Assembly: GCF_002222055.1 (NCBI RefSeq)
Contig: NZ_MUGS01000034.1
Span: forward strand, 62,001-126,000
Source of the DNA: Flavobacterium araucananum
GTDB taxonomy: Bacteria; Bacteroidota; Bacteroidia; Flavobacteriales; Flavobacteriaceae
Length of the DNA: 64,000 nucleotides
Reading direction: 5' to 3'
Below the pieces are notes generated by a model. It ran no database searches. It saw only the letters and a program-made list of their open reading frames with translations, and had not been told where the DNA came from. The translations under genes and the position numbers were made by a program. How positions within the stretch are numbered: the stretch's first letter is position 1; every line of letters begins with the position of its first letter. Below, piece after piece: positions 44,849-53,044 of the stretch.

Positions 44849-46249
44849 TTAAAATTTAAATCCGAGTCGGGCATTAAAGAAAACACCGTCTTTAGAGTTT
44901 GGAATAATGTCGTCTATAAAAGCACCGGTTTTAAAATATTGAATTCCGCTTACTACTGATATGTATTTGTTTACGCTATAAGAAAAATTGGCAAGATACG
45001 CCGTCCCGATATAACGTTCTGTTGAGGCACTTCCGGGAAGATTCAATGTACCACTTGGTCTGTAAACACCGTCCTGCAAGGAATATCTCCAGTTAAAAAC
45101 CACATCGACCTGCATCTTAAGCTGTGGCAATAAATCCATTGTGGCATAAGGATGTATATCGATAAGGTTTACGGGACCTACCTGCGGACTAAAACCAAAA
45201 TAACCTCCTTTGGGATATAGCGGATTAAAGGTTTGCAAACTTCCGTCGCCTTTGTTTTTATCTCCTGAAATATAATCATTTCTCAGGTTTATTGTGGGTT
45301 TAAATTTTATGTTTTCGAAGGAGTAACCAATATCTACAGATCCTGTCCAGGCATTGATGCGACCTGATCCAAAGGTTCCAAATTGATAAGCTGCTTCGAG
45401 ATTATAAATAAAACCGCCGCCGTATTTCCAATATCTTGTGCCTACGGTATGTCGTTTTTCGGGAGCAATACCTTCTTCAAATAGTGACTCATCTCTTCGG
45501 ATTCCCAGATAATAAAGATCCAGATTTCCTCCTTTTGGAACGATTATTTTCGAATAAGCTCCCCAAAGATTAAGTTGTTTAGACATTTTATTGTCCATAA
45601 CCCCTTTATAGATGGTATCTGCCATCATCGCAAATCCGTCTATGGAAAATCTTGAAGATGCATACATTATTTTGGCTCCTGTAAAGTAAAGTCTGGCATT
45701 TGGGCCTTCTCTTACAGAGATTAACCTTCCTGAGCCATAATCCAATTCTTGTCTTCCGGCACGAACAATTAGTTTTTTATCTTCTTTTTGATATAAATTG
45801 ACGTCTACAAAAAGATTCTGAACATTGAGCTGATCTTCATCAATACCTCTCGGGCCATTTATTCTGCCGTCCTGCAATGCGCTTCGAAGTTGTGCAAATA
45901 CCCTGAAGGTTTTTCCTAAATGAATATCGGCATGAAGATCATAACGTTGCAGGAAAAAATTGTTATGACCAATATTTAGTCTTCCCCAGTCTTCATTGTC
46001 AAAATCAACGTATTCATATCGGGCTTCACCTCCAAAAGACATATAAACATCTTTTTGTTTGTTTAACGGTACGAATTTTAAATTTTGATAAAAATTTTTG
46101 CTCGAATCTTTTAGAAATTCATAGTTTTCGTCATAGCGCAAAAGCTTAAAATTTTGTGCCGATGCGATGCATCCTGCTAAAAGAAAATACATAACAATTA
46201 ACCGGATGTTTTTGTGTTGTGGCAATATGTATTTTGATGATTTCAACAT
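44849..46249 (-). CDS. Alginate-export-type outer-membrane porin
   Basis: The 466-residue protein has a signal peptide at 1-32 (LIVMYFLLAGCIASAQ). The mature part is a beta-barrel resembling the alginate-export (AlgE-like) family: FGGEARYEYVDFDNEDWG, RVFAQLRSALQDGR, VRAGRQELDYGSGRLISVREGPN. The final strand ends in Phe (FFNARLGFKF), as outer-membrane barrels do. It is more likely a general substrate porin for the enzymes of this cluster than a true alginate exporter, since no alginate genes are present. Confidence 0.88.
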   Translation of the reverse strand: MLKSSKYILPQHKNIRLIVMYFLLAGCIASAQNFKLLRYDENYEFLKDSSKNFYQNLKFVPLNKQKDVYMSFGGEARYEYVDFDNEDWGRLNIGHNNFFLQRYDLHADIHLGKTFRVFAQLRSALQDGRINGPRGIDEDQLNVQNLFVDVNLYQKEDKKLIVRAGRQELDYGSGRLISVREGPNARLYFTGAKIMYASSRFSIDGFAMMADTIYKGVMDNKMSKQLNLWGAYSKIIVPKGGNLDLYYLGIRRDESLFEEGIAPEKRHTVGTRYWKYGGGFIYNLEAAYQFGTFGSGRINAWTGSVDIGYSFENIKFKPTINLRNDYISGDKNKGDGSLQTFNPLYPKGGYFGFSPQVGPVNLIDIHPYATMDLLPQLKMQVDVVFNWRYSLQDGVYRPSGTLNLPGSASTERYIGTAYLANFSYSVNKYISVVSGIQYFKTGAFIDDIIPNSKDGVFFNARLGFKF

Positions 46250-46311
46250 AATGAAGCGTAAGAGGTTTGTGTTTATTTTGTGTTAGGTTTCAAGTTTCAG
46301 GTTGAAATCAA

Positions 46312-46944
46312 TTAGTGTTTCAACATATTATGTGCATAATGAATGCCTAAACCATAAGAGCCACCGTGTTTTTTCATCAGGTTAGTTACCGGAACATACG
46401 TTTCTTCGCGTGCCCAGTCTCTTTGTAGTTCTAGTAAATACTGGATAGAAGTTATAGGTTGTGCACCTGCTTGTATCATTCTTTGTATGGCACGTTCATG
46501 TGCTTCTTTGCTTACATCGCCACAGGCATCTGTAATAACATATACTTCATAACCTTCGTCTATGGCAGATAATGCAGGACCTACGATGCAAACACCTGTC
46601 CATAATCCTGCAAGAACTATTTTTTGTTTTTTTGTACCTGTAATAGCTTTATACGCTTTTTCGTCTTCCCAGGTATTCATTGTTGTACGATCGATATATC
46701 CTGAAGTTGCCATTGGGTAAAATTCTTCAACTTCCGGAAATACAGGACCAGAAAAGCTTTCTTCGGCAACGGTTGTAACGATTGTAGGTACATTAAAGAT
46801 TTTTGATGCACCACTAATGATGGCCACATTATTACGCAATTCGCTTAGCGGAATGCTTGTGGTAGCAAATGCCATTTGTCCTTCAAAATCAATTAATACT
46901 AAGGCGTGATTATCCGGAGATAATAAGTTTACTGATGGTTTCAT
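46312..46944 (-). CDS. Isochorismatase-family cysteine hydrolase (YcaC-like)
   Basis: The 210-residue protein has the catalytic Asp in LVLIDFEGQM, a Lys in the middle region and the nucleophile Cys in LWTGVCIVGPAL. It has the family's cis-peptide and the C-terminal AQPITSIQYLLELQRDW typical of YcaC-like members. It probably cleaves a C-N bond in a small amide or hydroxamate. It sits among an amidohydrolase and a chloroperoxidase-like hydrolase. Confidence 0.9.
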   Translation of the reverse strand: MKPSVNLLSPDNHALVLIDFEGQMAFATTSIPLSELRNNVAIISGASKIFNVPTIVTTVAEESFSGPVFPEVEEFYPMATSGYIDRTTMNTWEDEKAYKAITGTKKQKIVLAGLWTGVCIVGPALSAIDEGYEVYVITDACGDVSKEAHERAIQRMIQAGAQPITSIQYLLELQRDWAREETYVPVTNLMKKHGGSYGLGIHYAHNMLKH

Positions 46945-46970
46945 AGAATATTTGTTTAATGTTAGGTTTA

Positions 46971-47291
46971 TTATGAATGTGTCGAAAGTTTGCGGATCAT
47001 TTCTGTTGAGATCGAATCGGCGTAGATACCAAATGCGCTTGTCAAAACGCCTTTTATAGCATAAACATCAGATACAATTCCGTAAACAATGTCTTCATCT
47101 CCGGGATCTGTATCGCCTTCAAAACGAAACAGATATTCGATTTTAAATTCTTCCGGTGCCATGGTTTGTGTGTTGTTATTGTATCGAATACAGTTTTCGT
47201 CAAGATTAAAGTTTTCTGTAAAACCTTGCTGTGTCAACCATTGCAAAGCCTCGGTAACGGTATCGAATGAGGGTTGTTGAGAGGATTTCAT
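46971..47291 (-). CDS. Small conserved protein (often mislabelled PRPP synthetase)
   Basis: The 106-residue soluble protein contains VTEALQWLTQQGFTENFNL, EEFKIEYLFRFEGDTDPGDEDIVYGI and GVLTSAFGIYADSISTEMI. From memory, this small Bacteroidetes family is often annotated as phosphoribosylpyrophosphate synthetase. It has none of that enzyme's domains and is far too short. The real function is unknown. It is the second gene of the cluster. Confidence 0.65.
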   Translation of the reverse strand: MKSSQQPSFDTVTEALQWLTQQGFTENFNLDENCIRYNNNTQTMAPEEFKIEYLFRFEGDTDPGDEDIVYGIVSDVYAIKGVLTSAFGIYADSISTEMIRKLSTHS

Positions 47292-47365
47292 AATTTGTCT
47301 GGGTTAAACTGCCTGTAAAAGTGAACTGTTGCAGGCAGTTTTGATTAATTGGAAAGAATGCCTGC

Positions 47366-48184
47366 TTATGCTTTGATAAAATCAAGAATATCTTTGTTGA
47401 TAGTTTCTGCTTCTGTCGTTGGCATACCATGAGGAAATCCCGGGTAAGAAATCAATTTTCCGTTTTTTAATAGTTTAGCAGCTCTTGGTGCCTGATTAAA
47501 AGGAACGATCTGATCGTCTTCGCCATGTAATACGAGAACTGGAATATCTAAACTTTTAAGATCTTCTGTAAAATCGGATTCAGAGAAAGCTTTTATTCCG
47601 TCATAATGAGCCAAAACAGATCCCATCATTCCCTGACGCCACCAATTGTGTTTGATACCTTCCTGAACTACTTTTCCTTCGCGGTTCCATCCGTAAAACG
47701 GTATTGGGAAATCATAAAAATATTGTGCTCTGTTGAATCCTGTACCTTGTCTGATTTCATCAAAAATAGCGAGTGGCACACCTTCAGGATTTGATTCGTT
47801 TTGGATCATAATAGGCGTTACGGCACTAATAATGATTGCTTTTGCAATACGTCCTTTTCCATATTTTGCTGCATAACGTATTACTTCGCCACCTCCGGTT
47901 GAGTGCCCTACGTGTATGGCATCTTTTAGATCCAGCGCAGCTGTCAACTCTGCTACGTCTGCAGCATAAGTTTCCATGTTATTTCCTTGCGCACTTTGAC
48001 CAGAGCGACCGTGTCCGCGGCGATCATGAGCAATAACTCTGTATCCTTGTTTAAGGAAAAACATCATTTGTGCATCCCAGTCATCACTTGACAACGGCCA
48101 TCCGTGATGAAAAACGATAGGTTGTCCTGTTCCCCAATCTTTGTAAAAAATTTCTGTTCCGTCTTGTACTTTAATTGTGCTCAT
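47366..48184 (-). CDS. Alpha/beta hydrolase, non-heme chloroperoxidase type
   Basis: The 272-residue protein has VFHHGWPLSSDDW (oxyanion region), HDRRGHGRS, the nucleophile GHSTGGGEV, Asp in LHGEDDQIVPF and His in PGFPHGMPTTE. These are hallmarks of cofactor-free haloperoxidase/esterase hydrolases. It opens the seven-gene leftward cluster and is preceded by the palindrome plus -7 promoter shared with the ring-cleaving dioxygenase. Confidence 0.93.
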   Translation of the reverse strand: MSTIKVQDGTEIFYKDWGTGQPIVFHHGWPLSSDDWDAQMMFFLKQGYRVIAHDRRGHGRSGQSAQGNNMETYAADVAELTAALDLKDAIHVGHSTGGGEVIRYAAKYGKGRIAKAIIISAVTPIMIQNESNPEGVPLAIFDEIRQGTGFNRAQYFYDFPIPFYGWNREGKVVQEGIKHNWWRQGMMGSVLAHYDGIKAFSESDFTEDLKSLDIPVLVLHGEDDQIVPFNQAPRAAKLLKNGKLISYPGFPHGMPTTEAETINKDILDFIKA

Positions 48185-48287
48185 TTTGTTATGGTTTTTA
48201 GATTATTAAATTTTTGAGATAAATGTTAAAATTGTTATGCTTATTACTTCTTTAATTGGATTGTTGATCTGTTGTTTATTTCTTTTA

Positions 48288-48332
48288 CAAACTTACTGCA
48301 GACCTGAAAATTGATTGGTTAACCTAGATTAA
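48288..48332 (-). promoter_or_regulatory. Activator-type promoter, palindrome plus -7 box (copy 2)
   Basis: On the minus strand, TAAGTTTG (48295-48288) is the -7 box. TTAACCTAGATTAA lies at 48319-48332, identical to the site at 31799-31812 and separated from its -7 box by the same 23 bp. The bases after the -7 box (TAAAA then G or C then AAA) are also alike. No -33 TTTG is present in either, as expected if an activator replaces it. Confidence 0.65.
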
Positions 48333-48336
48333 GAAA

Positions 48337-48892
48337 AAAATAGTTTTGTATTTTGTTTGCTTATTATTCATATTAATTGTTTGTTATGGATTAAATAAAT
48401 TCATTGTGCCAAAGAATAAACAATTAATACACCAAGATACTTAATATATTGATAAGTAATGATTTAAGTGTTTTTGAGTAGTTTTTAAATTTACGATATT
48501 TAGTAAATTTATTAATTCTGTTCTGTGATTTTACTGTATTTAATAAAAGTAAAAGCATTATAAGGTTGTTCTTTTTTGAAAAAGGAACATTTGAAGTCTT
48601 ATTTGTACCTGAAAACCATCTTTATTCTCTACCAGACAAATCTTTTTATATTCGAAACCCCTTTTTAGCATTAAAAACGAACCCCATAAACAGGTATTTA
48701 TACTCATATTATGGTTGTTTTTTCTTTATACTTTTCGACCCATATTCCGGTTAGACAGAATGCCTTAAAGTCAGTACTATTCTAATTTTCTGACTTGATA
48801 AATTCATTTGATAAAACGATTATAGTCAATTGTTTTTTTAGCATAACCGGACTTATGTCCCCTTAAAATTATTAACTAAAAAAATTGAAATC
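48337..48892. other. Intergenic region before the giant-protein operon
   Basis: About 555 bp of A+T-rich sequence. A 62-codon open frame at 48566-48754 lacks any supporting feature. I could not find a perfect TAnnTTTG before ATG 48893; TAATTTTC at about 48783 is the nearest. The operon promoter should lie here. Confidence 0.4.
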
Positions 48893-49627
48893 ATGGCATT
48901 AAACATTAAAAAAATTGAAAATCTGTCTTTAAAAGCAGAATTAAAGTCTGTTGACATCAGCAAGTTTAGTCACCAAACAGAATATTCGGAAACAATTTCT
49001 ATAGCTCTTGCAGTTACTGAAGCCTGGGACCCTCAGGATAATATTGGAGTGATCTGGGAAGAAGATGGAAAAGAAGTGATTCGTGCAGTTGGAGGTACAT
49101 TAGAAAAAAAGGGTAAAGAAGCAACAATTAGCGGCCTGGAAAGTGTTTCTAAATATAGTTTTGATGTAAACGGACAATTATCAATAGGTCCAAAAGATAA
49201 GCCGGATGCTGTTTCTCTAAGTGTGAGAGTGGGGAACATACGATCTGCTAAAAATCCAAAGGCTGACACGATAATTAATTTTAGTGATACTGAAGACGGA
49301 GCTACGGAATCCAGCATTAAACTGAATGATCTGGTAGACTGGATTAAGGATAAATCAGGAGATACTGAAGTGGTCAAATTTCCTGAAAAAGATAATGTAG
49401 ATGCTGCCAAACAGCCTAAGAATTTTGAAATTGTGTTTAAAAAATTCTATTACAATATTACCCAAAAGACTTTTGATATTAATGTACAGTCAAAAGAGGA
49501 CAATGAAATAAAGTTTGGTGCCTTTACGATTACAAAAGTAGGTTTTAGAGTTACGAATACTCCGGTAACTTTTAAAGAAGAGAAAAAATTAAAAGTTGTG
49601 CCAACCGCTGATGAACTAAGCGCTTAA
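48893..49627 (+). CDS. Giant-protein operon gene 1, unknown
   Basis: The 244-residue protein is acidic and soluble, with no signal peptide (MALNIKKIENLSLKAELKS). It looks mostly beta-structured, with VIWEEDGKEVIRAVGGTLEK, YSFDVNGQLSIGPKDKP and a C-terminal half ending KEEKKLKVVPTADELSA. I recognise no family. It leads the six-gene operon, 116 bp before the DUF6603-like gene. Confidence 0.6.
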   Translation: MALNIKKIENLSLKAELKSVDISKFSHQTEYSETISIALAVTEAWDPQDNIGVIWEEDGKEVIRAVGGTLEKKGKEATISGLESVSKYSFDVNGQLSIGPKDKPDAVSLSVRVGNIRSAKNPKADTIINFSDTEDGATESSIKLNDLVDWIKDKSGDTEVVKFPEKDNVDAAKQPKNFEIVFKKFYYNITQKTFDINVQSKEDNEIKFGAFTITKVGFRVTNTPVTFKEEKKLKVVPTADELSA

Positions 49628-49743
49628 TACATAAAGTAATCAGATCTATTAACTATACTAATAACCGCAAACAGTGTGTTGTTATTGCTTAAACAAGGCA
49701 ACATACTGTTTATTGTAGACTTTTTTTATAAGTATCCTTTGTT

Positions 49744-52700
49744 ATGTCAGACCAAAAACCTTTTTTAGTAGAAATTACAGGCGAAACCCAATTTGATCTG
49801 GGCAATCCTCAGGCTGCAATTGCTGTAGATATTGCCATTGGTTACAGATCCAGAATTACAAAAGAAGATATAAAAGAACGTTATTTGTATGCTTCCCTGC
49901 AAGCTGCAAACGACGATGGCATTACGATCAAGGATCTTATTAAGTCGTGTACAACCAAGGAAACAGCAATTCCTGAATTTCTGGATAGTGTTGCTTTCAG
50001 TCGTTTCTCCGTAACGTATGGTACGGGAGGTATAAAGGCTTCTGAATTTATTATAGAATTTGATTGCAAAATTACGATTAATAAAAAGGAGCTTGAGGCA
50101 AAAATTGCCATTAATTATAAAAAAACAAATGAGGACGTTTCCTTTTCTTTTGGAGGAATTCTCCGGACTGGCGAGCATTCTTTTGGTCTGGAATTTTCTA
50201 AAATCAATAGTGTTCCTTATTTATATGCGAGGTATTTAAATTCTGGAGAAACCACCATTGATTTAAGAAAAATTGCCGAAAAATTCTTTGAGAAGGAAAC
50301 GGTTGCCCAGATGCCGGATCTTTCTTTTACACTCAAAGAATTTAAAGCTTTTTTATTGTACAAAAAAGAAGCTAACAAATCAGTACTTTTCTTTGGTATG
50401 GGTGCCGGATTTGATATTGATTTAAAAAAACTGCCTATGGCCGGGCCTATTATATCTCAGGATAATGCTTTTGCTTTTAAGGAAGTTCTGGCGATTTATG
50501 CCAACGGCTCTTTTTCTAAAACCGAATTTAAGAATTTTATTGGTTTGCCTTCTGTCGATATTGAACAGGGACTTAATATTTCGACGCAACTGCAAGTTAA
50601 TGGTGTCAATGAATATTATGTTTTAAATGATAATAAAGGTCCCCAACTTAAAGACACAACAAAAAAAGAGAAAGAAACAGAAAAAGGAAGTGCTGTCGAA
50701 GTTGCTCCTATGGGCGGCGGTATCCTGGCAAAGGCAAAGTGGAAAAAATTAGATAAAAAAATTGGTCCTGTAAGTCTTCAGCGACTGGGTTTTGTTTATG
50801 AAGACAGTAAGGTTGTTTTACTGCTCGATGCCGCTATAGAAATGGCAGGCATGGGGCTCCAGCTTATGGGGTTTGGTCTTGGGTTTAAGCTTAAATGGAA
50901 ACCAGATATGCCTGATTTTTATCTGGAAGGAATTGGCTTGTCGTACAAAGCACCACCAATCGAGATTTCCGGAGCATTCCTGCATAGTAAAGCACTGTCT
51001 GATGGTAAAATGATTGATGTTTATAGTGGAGGTGCAATTATAAAAATAAGCCGTTTTACGATTTCGGCTATTGGGTCTTATGCAGATGTAAAGGGCGAGG
51101 CTTCTTTGTTTATTTATGGCGTATTTGATGGGCCAATAGGCGGTCCGGCTTTCTTTTTTGTAACCGGTATTGCAGCAGGTTTTGGGTATAATCGCAAAGT
51201 AAATGTACCTTCTATTGATGAGGTTGCTCTTTTTCCGCTGGTAGCATTAGCCATGAAACCGGAAAAAAATAGCGGATTAATTTCTATTTTGAATTCGCTA
51301 GAAGTCCCAATGCGCAACAAAAAAACACCTATAGAAATCTCGATTGGGGATTATTGGTTTGCTGTAGGGATCAAATTTACGTCGTTTAAACTTATCGAAT
51401 CGTTTGTTTTGCTCACCGTTAATTTTGGTACACAGCTTGAATTTGCGATTCTGGGACTTTCTCGATTAAGCTGGCCGGAGAAATCACTGGCTCCTGAGCC
51501 CATTGTATATATAGAATTGGCAGTTCTGGCGCATTTTGGCCCGGGCAGTGACGTTATCTCTGTCGAAGCAGTGATTACGCCCAATTCTTATATTCTTTCA
51601 AAAGATTGTAAGTTATCCGGTGGCTTTGCTTTTTATTCCTGGGTAAAAGGTCCGCATGAGGGCGATTTTGTAATTACCCTTGGCGGTTATCATCCTAAAT
51701 TTATAAAACCCGCCCATTATCCATCGGTGCCCCGATTGGCATTAAACTGGAAAGTAAGCAATTCATTGTCTATACGGGGAGAGATGTATTATGCCCTGAC
51801 GTCATCTGCAATTATGGCGGGAGGAAAGTGGGAAGTACTTTTTACGAGTTCGATCATAAAAGCATCGATCCTGATCTGGGCAGATATGCTTATTTCGTGG
51901 GCTCCTTATCAATATTATATCGATCTTGGAATTTGTGTTAAAATCGAAGCAACAATCAAAATTCTGTTTATCCGCATTCATTTTAGTCTCGAAATGGGAG
52001 CACAACTGCACATTTGGGGACCTCCATTTGCAGGAGAAGCTTATGTAGACTGGGCGATATTCTCGTTTACGATTCCGTTTGGAGATCACTCCGGCAAAAC
52101 TCCGGCAAAACTCAGCTGGAAAGAGTTTTCGTTGGGCTTTGTTCCTCAGAAAAAGGAGAATGCCAGTCCCGTTAAAGGAATTTCGGCACAAGCAAAAGCC
52201 AATCCGGTTTCAGATCCTGAACCAACGAATATAACCATTAGCAACGGACTGATTGAGGTAAAAGAAGAAGGAAAAGACAAGTTTCCGGTAATAAACCCCT
52301 GTCAACTGGCCATTACAATAGATTCTTTTATTCCGGTAACGCTATTAACGATTAACAAAAAAGAAATTGACGGTACGACTTTACTAAAATCAGAAACGGG
52401 TAATATAACTTACAACAGCAGAGAAAAAAATATAGGTATCAGACCTTGCGGTTTTACTACAGGCAGTGTCTCATTTGAAATGAATGTTGATGTTTTACTC
52501 AATGGTTCCCAGATAAAAATGTCAGTAACGGGTCTGGCAAAAGGTGTTGCCGAAGCTTTATGGAGCGGTAGCGAATCTAAAAGCAGTAATACAAATCCGG
52601 GTACAGCAAAAGTAATTACAAATGTATTGAGTGGCTTGTTGTTGCAACCGCCTGTTTTACCAAATCTTTCGCAAATCAGGACATTTGATTTCTCGAAATT

Positions 52701-53025
52701 AACAGACGAGTATTTAATCGATTTTAAATGGTTTTTTGAATTGGCACAATCCGCAGAATCGTATCATGCGACTGAAGTTTTAAGTTATTATGACGAAAAA
52801 AATAAAGTTTGGATCAAGGGTACTCTCGAAAAAACATATAACAAGGTAAAAAACAAACGTGACGAAATATTCAGGTTACTTAAAGCCGACTTCGATGAGA
52901 GTTTCGAGGACATTGACGAAATCGAAATTAGTAAAAACATGGCAAATGAAGGGCACTATTTTAAGGGGATTCCTGTAATATGCCCAATAGGTATGATACC
53001 ACAATATAGTACAGATGTACAGTAA
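49744..53025 (+). CDS. Giant-protein operon gene 2, DUF6603-like
   Basis: The 1093-residue protein has no signal peptide. Residues about 340-800 resemble DUF6603: GLQLMGFGLGFKLKWKPDMP, LSYKAPPIEISGAFL, LFIYGVFDGPIGGPAFF, ITLGGYHPKFIKPAHYP and SIRGEMYYALTSSAIMAGG. It is built of long amphipathic and hydrophobic beta strands rich in Gly and Pro, suggesting a large beta-sheet or barrel-like body. A low-complexity linker (KKEKETEKGSAVEVAP, near 310) precedes the core, and a separate C-terminal region starts near 810. The biological role of DUF6603 is unknown to me. Confidence 0.7.
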   Translation: MSDQKPFLVEITGETQFDLGNPQAAIAVDIAIGYRSRITKEDIKERYLYASLQAANDDGITIKDLIKSCTTKETAIPEFLDSVAFSRFSVTYGTGGIKASEFIIEFDCKITINKKELEAKIAINYKKTNEDVSFSFGGILRTGEHSFGLEFSKINSVPYLYARYLNSGETTIDLRKIAEKFFEKETVAQMPDLSFTLKEFKAFLLYKKEANKSVLFFGMGAGFDIDLKKLPMAGPIISQDNAFAFKEVLAIYANGSFSKTEFKNFIGLPSVDIEQGLNISTQLQVNGVNEYYVLNDNKGPQLKDTTKKEKETEKGSAVEVAPMGGGILAKAKWKKLDKKIGPVSLQRLGFVYEDSKVVLLLDAAIEMAGMGLQLMGFGLGFKLKWKPDMPDFYLEGIGLSYKAPPIEISGAFLHSKALSDGKMIDVYSGGAIIKISRFTISAIGSYADVKGEASLFIYGVFDGPIGGPAFFFVTGIAAGFGYNRKVNVPSIDEVALFPLVALAMKPEKNSGLISILNSLEVPMRNKKTPIEISIGDYWFAVGIKFTSFKLIESFVLLTVNFGTQLEFAILGLSRLSWPEKSLAPEPIVYIELAVLAHFGPGSDVISVEAVITPNSYILSKDCKLSGGFAFYSWVKGPHEGDFVITLGGYHPKFIKPAHYPSVPRLALNWKVSNSLSIRGEMYYALTSSAIMAGGKWEVLFTSSIIKASILIWADMLISWAPYQYYIDLGICVKIEATIKILFIRIHFSLEMGAQLHIWGPPFAGEAYVDWAIFSFTIPFGDHSGKTPAKLSWKEFSLGFVPQKKENASPVKGISAQAKANPVSDPEPTNITISNGLIEVKEEGKDKFPVINPCQLAITIDSFIPVTLLTINKKEIDGTTLLKSETGNITYNSREKNIGIRPCGFTTGSVSFEMNVDVLLNGSQIKMSVTGLAKGVAEALWSGSESKSSNTNPGTAKVITNVLSGLLLQPPVLPNLSQIRTFDFSKLTDEYLIDFKWFFELAQSAESYHATEVLSYYDEKNKVWIKGTLEKTYNKVKNKRDEIFRLLKADFDESFEDIDEIEISKNMANEGHYFKGIPVICPIGMIPQYSTDVQ

Positions 53026-53044
53026 CTCTTAGCAAGCAACTAAA

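Noticed and set aside
44849..46249. A true alginate exporter
   Set aside because: The barrel resembles the family, but there are no alginate polymerisation or modification genes nearby.
46971..47291. Phosphoribosylpyrophosphate synthetase
   Set aside because: At 106 residues it is a third of the enzyme's length and has no PRPP-binding loop.
48566..48754. 62-codon open frame in the long gap before the giant-protein operon
   Set aside because: Rich in Phe and Tyr as random A+T-rich sequence gives, with no family resemblance or neighbouring signals.
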